DNA of 32,034 nt. Origin: an uncultured Ruminococcus sp. Its GTDB lineage: Bacteria; Bacillota; Clostridia; Oscillospirales; Acutalibacteraceae. This document shows, piece after piece, positions 1-7,566 of the stretch. The notes under the pieces were generated by a model. It did not search any database. It had not been told where the DNA came from and was given only the letters and a program-made list of their open reading frames with translations. The position numbers and the translations under genes were made by a program. Where the stretch lies: contig CACWKD010000014.1 of the NCBI GenBank assembly GCA_902761345.1, positions 1 through 32,034 on the forward strand, read 5' to 3'. Each line of letters opens with the position of its first letter. The stretch's first letter is position 1.

Positions 1-82
1 GACTACGAGGTAGATAGGCTGCGTGTGTAAGTACGGTGACGTATTAAGCTTGGCAGTACTAATAGGTCGAAAGCTTGACCAT
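1..82 (+). rRNA. 23S rRNA, 3' end only (partial)
   Basis: The first ~80 bases match the conserved 3' end of bacterial 23S rRNA, including the block ending GTACTAATAGGTCGA and then GCTTGACC. The 5' part lies outside the window. The exact mature 3' end is estimated from the usual Firmicutes end after CTTGACC. No 5S rRNA sequence follows before the terminator at 159-185. Confidence 0.93.
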
Positions 83-158
83 TTCAAAGGTCTATTAAAG
101 AAAGTTTAGAAGCTTTGTTCAGTTTTGAGAGTGCTTGGAAAGCAAATCTTGATTATTT

Positions 159-185
159 AAGGGTACTTGATGTACCCTTTTTTTG
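159..185 (+). terminator. Rho-independent terminator of the rRNA operon
   Basis: A perfect 8-bp stem (AAGGGTAC, 159-166, with GTACCCTT, 172-179) and a 5-base loop run into a T tract. It sits ~75 bases after the 23S end and just before the ribosome site of the next gene, so it probably ends the rRNA transcript. Confidence 0.85.
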
Positions 186-207
186 TTATCTGAGGAGTGA
201 ATATAAG

Positions 208-1587
208 TTGAGTTTAAAACGCATTCCAAAACCCGTAATTATTGTTTTATCCGCAATAGTTTTATGTTTAGCGCTATATATTGTTTTTAATATGATATTC
301 AGCCCGTACTGGGATAGCGTATATGCCCCTATGGGATATTTCAGCTTAGCTTCTATGCGGCAAGCCGAACCTGCCGATACAATTTATACAAAAAAACAAG
401 CCTGCGACGATCTTGACTATCTTGTAAAATTTTTAGGGCGAGTACACCCATATTATATAGACGGTGTTTCCGATGATATAAACACTCTTTTGCAGAATAA
501 AAAAGACAGCTTTGGTGAAGAAGTGAGTACATATGAACTTTGGAGATCTGCTGCTGAAATAGCATCAAAGGCAGATGACCCCGAAACACTTGTTATGCCG
601 TCCTTTGCACAAAATTACCTTGTCGATTATATTAATAAGTTAAATTCCGGCTATACTCCTGTTTCTGTAAACAAGGTTAAGATAACTCAAATGCTACAAG
701 ATAATTCTCAATATTTTTCTTTTGACAGTGAAACAAAAGGTCTGTCTTTAATTACCGCATTGTTTCAGAGCAGGGAGGGTTATACTTTTTTAAACATTGA
801 TACTGAAAATCTTAGTGTAGAATATATTTCTCCCAACGGTACAACAATACTGCAAACTTATTCGGATAAAGATTTTTACCCATACGAAGAGGCTGTAAAT
901 ATGATTGAAGTACAGCCTGCCGAGCCTTATACTTCGATAATAGAAGATGAAAAAAACTATGGTCTGATAACAATTAATACCTGTGAATATGACAGTGATT
1001 ACAAGAAGTTTGTGTATGAGTTTTTCGGAGAAGTAACAAGTAAAGGTATAGAAAATGTAATCATTGACCTTTCAAATGCTTCAACAGGCAGTTCGCAGGT
1101 TGCAGACGAGATAATAATGTATTTGCCTCAGGATACGATAAATACCCCCGGAGGAAAACTGCGTATGGGACCCTATTTAATGAAATGGGACGGTGAAACA
1201 CAACGTATAAATCACTATGATGATATGCTTTTTGACGGACAGGTATATTTGGTTATCTCGGAGAAAACATCTTCTTCCGGTACAATTGCGGCGGAGATGT
1301 TTATAGATAACGGTTTAGCTATCTCTATCGGCACACCATGCGGAAGTATACCTCAGTGCTGCGGTGATGTTGCGGTGTTTCAGACGCCTAATGCAGCATT
1401 GTCGTTTCAGGTATCCACAAAGTGTTTTGACAGGATAGATCAAAGTAAATCCGAGTTGCCGCTTGAGCCGGATTTTATTTGTGACAGCGAAGAAACGTTG
1501 GATAAGGCAAAGGAATTTATTTTAAAATTAGATTATCAAAAAAGCCAAACAAGAAAGAGGGCAGACCTGCTGCGGTCGACCCTCTGA
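208..1587 (+). CDS. Membrane-anchored S41-family (tail-specific protease-like) protein
   Basis: A 459-residue protein. I chose the TTG at 208 because GAGGAGTG lies 8-15 bases before it; the ORF stays open further upstream but runs into the rRNA terminator. An N-terminal basic stretch is followed by one membrane segment (about residues 11-31), so the rest is probably outside the cell. The C-terminal half resembles the S41 (CtpA/Tsp) fold: a strand like ENVIIDLSNAS, then VYLVISEKTSSSGTIAAE around residues 347-363, which fits the nucleophile-serine region. By eye, the position where active S41 enzymes have the GKG lysine (about 24 residues on) reads GTPCGSIP, with no lysine, so it may be inactive or use another triad. 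No PDZ domain is obvious. It sits alone between the rRNA terminator and a convergent gene. The family call is fairly sure; activity is not. Confidence 0.7.
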   Translation: MSLKRIPKPVIIVLSAIVLCLALYIVFNMIFSPYWDSVYAPMGYFSLASMRQAEPADTIYTKKQACDDLDYLVKFLGRVHPYYIDGVSDDINTLLQNKKDSFGEEVSTYELWRSAAEIASKADDPETLVMPSFAQNYLVDYINKLNSGYTPVSVNKVKITQMLQDNSQYFSFDSETKGLSLITALFQSREGYTFLNIDTENLSVEYISPNGTTILQTYSDKDFYPYEEAVNMIEVQPAEPYTSIIEDEKNYGLITINTCEYDSDYKKFVYEFFGEVTSKGIENVIIDLSNASTGSSQVADEIIMYLPQDTINTPGGKLRMGPYLMKWDGETQRINHYDDMLFDGQVYLVISEKTSSSGTIAAEMFIDNGLAISIGTPCGSIPQCCGDVAVFQTPNAALSFQVSTKCFDRIDQSKSELPLEPDFICDSEETLDKAKEFILKLDYQKSQTRKRADLLRSTL

Positions 1588-1706
1588 ATTACTATACGGG
1601 TTAATTGTAGTAACAAATGTATTAATGCAGTTCCATATACGAGAACCATATGTACGGTGCAATCGAAGATTGAGTGGAATAATGACGCTCAGTCTGCCCT
1701 ATTATA

Positions 1707-2867
1707 TTACTTTGTAAGCTCGTCTGCAAGCTTTTCAAGATTTTGGGTATCGCTGTCTTTAAGAACTGATTTAAATGAAACGCTGTTTTCACATACAGTA
1801 ATATCTTTCATAGTATCAACAATAGCTTTCATAGTTTTCATAGCAGAGGGCGCCCAAGTACCGTTTTCTACAAATGCGATAGTACGTTTCTTGTAGCCCT
1901 TGTGCGCAAGTCTGCTGAGAAAATCGTGCATAGGCATAAATACTCCGCCGTCATAAGAGGCTGCCGCAAGAACAAGTCTGTCATAACGGAATGCGTCCTC
2001 GATAGCCTCTGCCATATCATCTCTTGCAAGGTCAAAGACAGATACCTTTTCAACGCCTTTGCTCTGGAGCATTTCAGCAAGCTTTTTTGCAGCGTTTCCT
2101 GTGTTGCCGTGTATAGACGCATACGCTATTGTTACGCCCTTATCCTCAGGCTCATAGCTGCTCCAAGTGTTGTATTTTCCAATGTAATAATCGAGGTTTT
2201 CGCTAAGAACAGGACCGTGCAGAGGGCAAATAACCTTGATGTCGAGTGCGGCGGATTTTTTGAGGAGAGCTTGTACCTGCATACCGTACTTGCCTACAAT
2301 GTTAAAGTAGTATCGTCTTGCCTCGCAAGCCCAGTCTTCATCGGTATCGAGTGTGCCGAATTTTCCGAAAGCGTCTGCCGTAAAGAGAATTTTGTCTGCT
2401 GTATCGTATGTTACCATAACCTCAGGCCAGTGAACCATAGGAGCTGTTGTGAATTTGAGTGTGTGCTTGCCGAGTTCAAGCGTATCGCCGTCCTTGACTA
2501 TAACCTTGCGGTCTGTAAGGTCAAAATCAAAGAATTGGCTCATCATAGCAAATGTCTTTGCGTTGCCGACAACTTTTATTTCGGGGAACTTTTCCAAAAG
2601 ATCTTTAAGAGAGCCGGAGTGATCGGGTTCCATGTGCTGAATGATGATATAATCGGGAGTTTTGCCCTCTAAAGCAGCGTCAATATTATCAAACCACTGA
2701 TAAGTTTCTCTGCTGTCAACGGAATCCATTATAGCGTATTTTTCGTCCTTAATGAGATAGGAGTTGTAGGAAACACCGTTAGGAACATCGTACTGACTTT
2801 CGAATAATCCAAGGTACTTATCATCAACACCGATGTATACTACAGACTCTGTGATATTCTTATTCAT
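1707..2867 (-). CDS. fprA: Flavodiiron protein (A-type flavoprotein, O2/NO reductase)
   Basis: A 386-residue protein with an N-terminal metallo-beta-lactamase-like diiron domain (about 1-245) and a C-terminal flavodoxin-like domain (from about 246). The diiron ligands are all visible: H78, E80, D82 and H83 in HMEPDHSG, then H146, D165 and H217. The FMN phosphate loop is around SIHGNTGNAA (251-260). Family members reduce O2 to water, or NO to N2O, in the cytoplasm and protect anaerobes from oxidative or nitrosative stress; electrons usually come from rubredoxin, and no rubredoxin domain is fused here. The start has AGAGG 8 bases upstream on the minus strand. It is monocistronic and divergent from an AraC-type regulator gene. 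The family is certain; the O2 versus NO preference cannot be read from sequence. Confidence 0.95.
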   Translation of the reverse strand: MNKNITESVVYIGVDDKYLGLFESQYDVPNGVSYNSYLIKDEKYAIMDSVDSRETYQWFDNIDAALEGKTPDYIIIQHMEPDHSGSLKDLLEKFPEIKVVGNAKTFAMMSQFFDFDLTDRKVIVKDGDTLELGKHTLKFTTAPMVHWPEVMVTYDTADKILFTADAFGKFGTLDTDEDWACEARRYYFNIVGKYGMQVQALLKKSAALDIKVICPLHGPVLSENLDYYIGKYNTWSSYEPEDKGVTIAYASIHGNTGNAAKKLAEMLQSKGVEKVSVFDLARDDMAEAIEDAFRYDRLVLAAASYDGGVFMPMHDFLSRLAHKGYKKRTIAFVENGTWAPSAMKTMKAIVDTMKDITVCENSVSFKSVLKDSDTQNLEKLADELTK

Positions 2868-2914
2868 ATAAAAACCTCTTTTCTAAAATAGTGCTGTTTT
2901 TGCCATACTTAGTA

Positions 2915-2943
2915 ATTATAACATAATTTTTACAATTTGTATA
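2915..2943 (-). promoter_or_regulatory. Probable sigma-A promoter of fprA
   Basis: On the minus strand, TATACA and a perfect TATAAT are separated by 17 bases, ~48 bases upstream of the fprA start. The -10 is ideal and the -35 matches at four of six positions. Confidence 0.5.
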
Positions 2944-2972
2944 TAATCAAAATGAAATTTATTTTTCTGCAC

Positions 2973-3001
2973 TTGACAGAAATCAAAATAAAAAGTAATA
3001 T
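2973..3001 (+). promoter_or_regulatory. Probable sigma-A promoter of the araC-type gene and map
   Basis: TTGACA and TAATAT are separated by 17 bases, giving an ~85-base leader before the TTG start at 3093. It is divergent from the fprA promoter, ~30 bases away. Confidence 0.6.
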
Positions 3002-3092
3002 GTATATTAAGACGCAGATAATAAGTCAAAAACTGCAAGAAATATCAAGAAAAAGACAGAGATAATAGTATAATAAAAAAGGAGTGTTCTCT

Positions 3093-3461
3093 TTGTCTGT
3101 AAATACCGTTCAGAAAATGATTGCATGGATAGAGGATAATATTCAGGATAATCCTACGCTTACGGAAATGTCACGTTTTGTCGGATACTCGGAATATTAT
3201 TGCTCTTCAAAATTTCGTGAATATACAGGCGTTACGTTTAAGGAGTATGTTCTCAAACGTAAGCTTGCTTTAGCCTCCTGCGAACTGCTGGAAACAAATT
3301 TCAGGGTAATAGATATTGCGATGAACTACGGCTTTTCATCAAACGAGTCTTTTACACGAGCATTTGTACGGGAGTATGGCTGTTCTCCAAGCAGGTTCAG
3401 GGCGTTAAAGCCGAACGTGAAATATTATGAGAGAAAGCAGACGATAATTGATCCAAACTGA
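3093..3461 (+). CDS. Small AraC-family DNA-binding protein (HTH domain only)
   Basis: A 122-residue protein that is essentially only the AraC/XylS DNA-binding domain, with its two helix-turn-helix units: about residues 20-60 (TLTEMSRFVGYSEYYCSSKF) and about 70-110 (the VIDIAMNYGFSSNESFTRAF region, then GCSPSRFR). No sensor domain is fused. I chose TTG at 3093 because AAAGGAG (3078-3084) is 8 bases before it; a GTG at 3084 overlaps that ribosome site. It is followed after 9 bases by a methionine aminopeptidase and is probably cotranscribed with it. Its target is unknown; the divergent fprA is a natural candidate but nothing in the sequence shows this. Confidence 0.9.
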   Translation: MSVNTVQKMIAWIEDNIQDNPTLTEMSRFVGYSEYYCSSKFREYTGVTFKEYVLKRKLALASCELLETNFRVIDIAMNYGFSSNESFTRAFVREYGCSPSRFRALKPNVKYYERKQTIIDPN

Positions 3462-3470
3462 GGTGTAATA

Positions 3471-4343
3471 ATGGAGAAGATAGGCAGAAACGATCCCTGC
3501 TGGTGCGGCAGCGGAAAAAAATACAAGAAATGCCACTGTGATATTGATGAGATAATTGCAGAACATAGACTGCTCGGCGAGATCGTACCCGACAGAAAGA
3601 TAATAAAAAACAAGACGCAGATTGACGGAATTCGTGAAAGCGGCAGAGTTAATTCTGCTGTGCTTGACTATGTTGCTTCTAAAATATGCGAGGGCTGTAC
3701 CACGGAGGATATAGACCGCTGGGTATACGAAGAAACAAAAAGACTTGGCGCAATTCCTGCGCCGCTCAATTACGAGGGATTTCCGAAAAGCGTTTGTACT
3801 TCTATCAATGAGGTTGTGTGTCACGGCATACCGTCCGATAAGGTTGTATTAAGGGACGGCGATATTATAAATGTAGATGTATCGACTATATACAAAGGTT
3901 ACTTCGGTGACGCTTCAAGAATGTTTTGTATAGGAAACGTGACCGAAGAAAAGAAAAAGCTTGTCGAGGTAACAAAACAGGCTGTATATCTCGGATTGGA
4001 GCAGGTAAAGCCTTGGGCGCATTTGGGAGATATAGCGCAGGTTATAAATGATCTCGCAAAGGAAAACGGATACAGTGTTGTAAGAGAGATAGGCGGTCAC
4101 GGAATAGGACTGGAGTTTCACGAAGACCCTTGGGTAAGCTACGTTACAGAAAAGGGTACGGATATGCTGCTTGTTCCAGGAATGTGCTTTACAATAGAAC
4201 CTATGATAAATATGGGTACTCATAGAATAAACACCGATAAAGAGGACGGCTGGACTATCTATACGGCAGACGGCAAACCCTCTGCGCAGTGGGAGATACA
4301 GGTTGTTGTAACCGATACCGGATATGAAGTAGTGTCGAAATAA
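3471..4343 (+). CDS. map: Methionine aminopeptidase type I with N-terminal SEC-C zinc motif
   Basis: A 290-residue protein that removes the initiator methionine from new proteins in the cytosol. Residues 5-24 form a SEC-C type zinc motif (DPCWCGSGKKYKKCHC; C10, C12, C21 and H22/C23), as in MetAP variants proposed to dock at the ribosome. The catalytic domain (about 45-290) keeps all five metal ligands: D136, D147, H210, E243 and E275, with the signatures INVDVSTIYKGYFGDASR and EIGGHGIG. Start ATG 3471 has GAGGTG just upstream. It lies 9 bases after the AraC-type gene and 16 bases before a 54-codon ORF, forming a small operon that ends at the terminator at 4534. Many Clostridia have a second map in the ribosomal protein operon, so this may be an extra copy (inference). 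Confidence 0.95.
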   Translation: MEKIGRNDPCWCGSGKKYKKCHCDIDEIIAEHRLLGEIVPDRKIIKNKTQIDGIRESGRVNSAVLDYVASKICEGCTTEDIDRWVYEETKRLGAIPAPLNYEGFPKSVCTSINEVVCHGIPSDKVVLRDGDIINVDVSTIYKGYFGDASRMFCIGNVTEEKKKLVEVTKQAVYLGLEQVKPWAHLGDIAQVINDLAKENGYSVVREIGGHGIGLEFHEDPWVSYVTEKGTDMLLVPGMCFTIEPMINMGTHRINTDKEDGWTIYTADGKPSAQWEIQVVVTDTGYEVVSK

Positions 4344-4359
4344 TCAAATGGTGAGTATA

Positions 4360-4524
4360 ATGGATATATTTTATTACACAGTAGACAGAATAAACGGCGA
4401 TTACGCTTATCTTAAACGTGTCGATACTAATGATGAAATACAAGCTGCGCTTGCCCTTTTGCCGTTCGGTATAGATGTCGGCGACACGGTTAAGTGGGAG
4501 AATTTTGAGTATAGTATTGTGTAG
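4360..4524 (+). CDS. Small DUF3006-like protein (54 aa)
   Basis: A 54-residue ORF. The start ATG at 4360 has GGTGAG 4 bases before it; in-frame starts at 4348 (ATG) and 4351 (GTG) overlap that site and would add four or three residues. The pattern FYYTVDRINGDYAYL, then ALALLPFGIDVGDTV, then a final short strand resembles the DUF3006 family: a YxVDRxEGxxAVL opening and an LPxGxxxGD turn, a small beta-rich fold of unknown function. It has no signal peptide, membrane segment or cysteines. It lies 16 bases after map and is followed directly by the operon terminator. The family call is from motif memory. Confidence 0.72.
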   Translation: MDIFYYTVDRINGDYAYLKRVDTNDEIQAALALLPFGIDVGDTVKWENFEYSIV

Positions 4525-4533
4525 AAATAACAT

Positions 4534-4575
4534 AAGCCACAACACTTCTGAACTTTAAGTGTTGTGGCTTTTTTC
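4534..4575 (+). terminator. Strong terminator after map and the 54-aa ORF
   Basis: A perfect 14-bp stem (AAGCCACAACACTT, 4534-4547, with AAGTGTTGTGGCTT, 4557-4570) and a 9-base loop run into a T tract. Confidence 0.95.
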
Positions 4576-4590
4576 TGCCTTTCATATATA

Positions 4591-4622
4591 ATAAAAAATC
4601 TGCCGACATATATCGACAGATT
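4591..4622 (-). terminator. Terminator of the tRNA-Arg gene (minus strand)
   Basis: On the minus strand AATCTGTCGA (4613-4622) pairs with TCGGCAGATT (4597-4606), with one G-T pair and a 6-base loop, followed by a run of Ts. It lies 9 bases after the tRNA end. Confidence 0.8.
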
Positions 4623-4631
4623 GAAATTCAG

Positions 4632-4705
4632 CGTGCCAAAAGGGATTCGAACCCCCGACCTTTCGCTTAGGAGGCGAACGCTCTATCCTGCTGAGCTATT
4701 GGCAC
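4632..4705 (-). tRNA. tRNA-Arg, anticodon CCU (reads AGG)
   Basis: The minus strand gives a complete cloverleaf: a 7-bp acceptor stem (GTGCCAA/TTGGCAC), D arm TAGCTCAGCAGGATAGAGC, anticodon stem TTCGC/GCGAA around loop CTCCTAA (anticodon CCT), and T arm GGGGGTTCGAATCCC, with discriminator base G. The CCA end is not encoded. Confidence 0.96.
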
Positions 4706-4764
4706 AGATTTACTTGAATATAATATCATAAAAAAGTTGAGTTGTCAAGAAAATGAATGAAGGG

Positions 4765-4910
4765 AGTTGTTAGTTATTAGTTGTTAGTCCAAAGTTGTTA
4801 GTTCAAAGTTTTTAGACAATTATTACTATAAACTTTGAACTTTTAACTTTGAACTTTGAACTTTAAGCTTTAAGCTTTAAGCTTAAAACTACCAACTAAC
4901 TCCTAACTAA
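4765..4910. repeat. Heptad-periodic inverted repeat, copy 1
   Basis: The left arm (4765-4815) is a run of 7-base units of the form AGTTNNN (AGTTGTT, AGTTATT, AGTCCAA, AGTTCAA, AGTTTTT). The right arm (4832-4910) is the reverse-complement type (AACTTTG, AACTTTT, AGCTTTA, AACTAAC). Between them is a 16-base spacer, ACAATTATTACTATAA. The arms can fold into a long imperfect hairpin. It is gene-free. Confidence 0.85.
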
Positions 4911-4940
4911 AAAAACTCCACACTCCACTCTCCAAACTCC

Positions 4941-5018
4941 ACACGGAATTAATGAATAGTGAATATTGAATAATGAAGAATGAATAATATCGGAAAGCCT
5001 ACGGCTTTTGATTTATAT
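4941..5018 (+). repeat. Dispersed intergenic repeat core, copy 1
   Basis: A ~75-base core beginning CACGGAATTAATGAATAGTG, continuing as TGAATA-like units, and ending with the small hairpin AAAGCCTACGGCTTT. Close copies are at 27211-27284, 27366-27442 and, inverted, at 31921-31998. It lies between two heptad inverted repeats. Confidence 0.85.
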
Positions 5019-5020
5019 GT

Positions 5021-5219
5021 TGTTAGTCGTTAGTTGTTAGTTATTAGTTGCTAGTCCAAAGTTTTTAGTCCAAAGTTTTTAGTCCAAAGTTTTTAGTTCA
5101 AAGTTTTTAGTTCAAAGTTTTTAGACAATTATTACTATAAACTTTGAACTTTGAACTTTGAACTTTGAACTTTGAACTTTAAGCTTCAAACTACCAACTC
5201 ATTCCTAACTCCTAATTCA
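5021..5219. repeat. Heptad-periodic inverted repeat, copy 2, with five 14-base tandem units
   Basis: The architecture is that of copy 1, with the same 16-base spacer (5125-5140). The left arm contains five consecutive 14-base units (TCCAAAGTTTTTAG three times, TTCAAAGTTTTTAG twice; 5055-5124), each two heptads. The right arm repeats AACTTTG five times and then degenerates. It ends 3 bases before the stop of the minus-strand GH13 gene, so any read-through from that gene would carry the hairpin. Confidence 0.85.
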
Positions 5220-5222
5220 AAC

Positions 5223-7100
5223 CTACTCGTTTACCTTAACAAAAGCACAGCTAAGCGGCGGCATTTGTATTTCGTGGTTTTCGATCTTTATGCTGTCGTG
5301 TGTAGTAAGTTCGATATTACCGTTGTCAAAGCCTCTGGGCAGCGGTGCGGTAGAATTATTGTTGCCCGAGTTGAATATACAGAACACCTTGCAGTCCTTG
5401 TCATATCTTACAAAAGACATTATGTTGTCCTTGCAGAATGTATCCTTAAATTCGCCGTCATTAAAACAGGAACTTGAACGGCGGAACTTTGCAAGCTTTC
5501 TGTGCCAGTCAACAAGTTCGGTATCTTCCTTGCCCCAAGGATATGTTGAACGGTTGAACGGATCTTTGTAGCCCTCTACGCCTGCTTCGTCACCATAGTA
5601 AATACACGGGAAACCGGGGAGCGTAAACATAAGACCTGCCGCAAGGTGCATAAGCTTTAGTCCGTACGCTCTCTGTTCGGGCGTCATTTTTGTGGAATTC
5701 TGGAAATTCCTGTCACGGCCGTTGAGCGGTTCTCCCGCAAGCAGTGTAAGTGTTCTTTCGGTATCGTGAGTTGTAACAAAGTTCATAAGGTTTCTGATTA
5801 CGGGACGGGGATAGTTTTCCATAATGCAGAGTATACCCTCCATAATATGATATGCGTCAACACCCTTTAAATATCCGAGTATAGCCCCTCTGAACACATA
5901 GTTCATTACAGTGTCAAGCTGATCGCCTAAAAGGAACTTTCTCCTTGAACCGTAGCTTTCCTTGTTGGAAGCGTCCTCCCATACCTCGCCGATAACAATA
6001 GCGTTCTCGTCCTCGGCTTTTACTGCGTTACGAAGTCTTTCTATAAAAATATCGGGCAGTTCGTCTGCAACGTCAAGTCGCCAGCCGCTGTTGCCTGCTT
6101 TTATCCATTTGCGGATAATACCGTTCTCACCGTTTATATACTCGTTGTAGCCGGGATCGTCCTCTCTTGTATTCGGAAGAGTATCAAAGCCCCACCATGA
6201 GTTGTAGCCGTACGGCCAGTTGTTAAAATCGTACCAGCTGTAATAGGGGGATTCCTTTGAGTTGAACGCGCCGAGAGTTTTATATCTTCCCTGACGGTTA
6301 AAGTACTTGCTGTCGCTGCCTGTGTGTGAGAAAACACCGTCGTTGATAATATGTATTCCTCTCTTTTTAGCCTCTGCACAAAGCGCTTTAAAATCATCCT
6401 CAGTACCGAGAAGCGGATCTATATCCTCATAGCTTGCCGTATCGTATCTGTGATTTGAGTACGCCTCGAAAATAGGGTTGAGGTAAATGCAGGTTACGCC
6501 TAAATCCTCAAGGTAATCAAGCTTCTGCATAATACCCTTCAGATCGCCCTCGAAAAAGTCTGTGTTTGTAATAATACCGTCTTTATTCGGACGCCACTCG
6601 GGGGTTTCGTCCCAGCTTTGGTGGTATTCTCTGTCTGTGCGTCCCGCGCGCTTGCTTTCTCCCGAAAAATAAAATCTGTCCGGGAAAATCTGATACATAA
6701 CTCCGCCTGGCATCCAGTCGGGTGTTTTAAATCCCTTTTTGTAGCAGGTCAGCTGCCAAGAGTAAATAATGTTGTAGTCGATCCTTGCGTTGCTTCCGAA
6801 ATCACGCACAAGGTATCTTATTCCGTCCGGAGTGTCAAGCTGGAATGTGTACCAGTAAAGACCTCGTTTTGTCGGAGTGAAATCACATTCCCATATTTCG
6901 CTCTCGTCAGACGTACCGCCCCACAGCATAGTGTAATTGTCACGCTTGCTGTTTCTGCTTTCATCAATTACAATCAAATGAGCCTTGCTGCATTTGAGAT
7001 AGAGAGGAACCTTAATTCTCAGATGAACCGAGGTTCCCTCTTCGACCGCACCGATAGGATCGCGGTAAAAAAGGTTTCTTGAACAAAAGATCTGATCCAT
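5223..7100 (-). CDS. Intracellular GH13 alpha-glucan hydrolase (neopullulanase/cyclomaltodextrinase-like)
   Basis: A 625-residue glycoside hydrolase family 13 protein. An N-terminal beta-sandwich (about 1-115, resembling the domain of neopullulanase-type enzymes) precedes the (beta/alpha)8 barrel, which opens at VMYQIFPDRF. The catalytic regions are intact: DGVFSHTG (D254, H259), nucleophile D343 in GWRLDVADEL, acid/base E372 in VIGEVWED, and D446 in FVTTHDTERT. It has no signal peptide, so it probably degrades imported maltodextrins or cyclodextrins in the cytoplasm. I chose ATG at 7100 because GAGGGAAG is 6 bases upstream; a GTG at 7121 overlaps that site. It stands alone, without transporter genes. 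Exact substrate is uncertain within GH13. Confidence 0.92.
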   Translation of the reverse strand: MDQIFCSRNLFYRDPIGAVEEGTSVHLRIKVPLYLKCSKAHLIVIDESRNSKRDNYTMLWGGTSDESEIWECDFTPTKRGLYWYTFQLDTPDGIRYLVRDFGSNARIDYNIIYSWQLTCYKKGFKTPDWMPGGVMYQIFPDRFYFSGESKRAGRTDREYHQSWDETPEWRPNKDGIITNTDFFEGDLKGIMQKLDYLEDLGVTCIYLNPIFEAYSNHRYDTASYEDIDPLLGTEDDFKALCAEAKKRGIHIINDGVFSHTGSDSKYFNRQGRYKTLGAFNSKESPYYSWYDFNNWPYGYNSWWGFDTLPNTREDDPGYNEYINGENGIIRKWIKAGNSGWRLDVADELPDIFIERLRNAVKAEDENAIVIGEVWEDASNKESYGSRRKFLLGDQLDTVMNYVFRGAILGYLKGVDAYHIMEGILCIMENYPRPVIRNLMNFVTTHDTERTLTLLAGEPLNGRDRNFQNSTKMTPEQRAYGLKLMHLAAGLMFTLPGFPCIYYGDEAGVEGYKDPFNRSTYPWGKEDTELVDWHRKLAKFRRSSSCFNDGEFKDTFCKDNIMSFVRYDKDCKVFCIFNSGNNNSTAPLPRGFDNGNIELTTHDSIKIENHEIQMPPLSCAFVKVNE

Positions 7101-7146
7101 AAAAATACTTCCCTCACACACGGGGGTATTCCCCTATAATATTTTT

Positions 7147-7162
7147 ATGCACATCTGTGCAT
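7147..7162. promoter_or_regulatory. Candidate operator palindrome in the GH13 leader
   Basis: A perfect palindrome, ATGCACA-TC-TGTGCAT, lies between the GH13 promoter (7212-7240) and its start, a usual place for a repressor site. A second G/C hairpin (GGGGG-TATT-CCCC, 7122-7134) sits just upstream of the ribosome site. The regulator is unknown; no LacI-type gene is nearby. Confidence 0.4.
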
Positions 7163-7211
7163 TATATGCTTAATTTGTACCAATATATGATTGCACGAAT
7201 TCTCAACATAT

Positions 7212-7240
7212 ATCATAATACGAGAAAATTCTATTGTCAA
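7212..7240 (-). promoter_or_regulatory. Sigma-A promoter of the GH13 gene
   Basis: On the minus strand a perfect TTGACA, 17 bases and TATGAT predict a leader of about 100 bases. The rest of the 466-base gap to the divergent gene at 7567 is AT-rich; apart from the promoters and palindromes listed I see nothing else in it. Confidence 0.8.
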
Positions 7241-7457
7241 GCCTTAGATCTTGTTTAAAGTTCAAAAAAATGTCAAATTATTTTGCTGATTTGCCACTAA
7301 AAAATTGCGTCTGTTACTTGATTATAATATCGTTTATTAGAGTGCAATTTTTTTAGGTATTTTAGTAAATTAAAGTTATTGATAGAATGTACAAATTTTT
7401 TGCTTTCAAGACTGTAATATTATCAATATGAATTTTACAAAAAAGTTTCAAATTAGA

Positions 7458-7486
7458 TTGAATTTCGTAAGAATATGTGTTATTCT
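7458..7486 (+). promoter_or_regulatory. Probable promoter of the L,D-transpeptidase gene
   Basis: TTGAAT, 17 bases and TATTCT lie ~75 bases before the start. The match is moderate. Confidence 0.5.
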
Positions 7487-7566
7487 ATTATTTAGAGATT
7501 AATTCTATTGAATATAGATTAAAATATGATTTCAGTTAATGCAGAAAACGGAGGGCTGCAAATATT

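Noticed and set aside
1558..1700. Inverted pair AGGGCAGAC (1558-1566) and GTCTGCCCT (1692-1700) between the convergent genes
   Set aside because: The arms are 9 bases long and 125 bases apart; I could not show they act as a terminator. A short local hairpin at 1556-1585 has no T tract.
1902..2672. Long open frame on the plus strand across fprA
   Set aside because: It lies wholly antisense to the well-supported fprA, its product is Cys/Val-rich with no known family, and it has no ribosome site.
5055..5124. CRISPR-like array of regular repeats
   Set aside because: The 14-base units are directly adjacent with no spacers and no cas genes are present; they are heptad tandem repeats.
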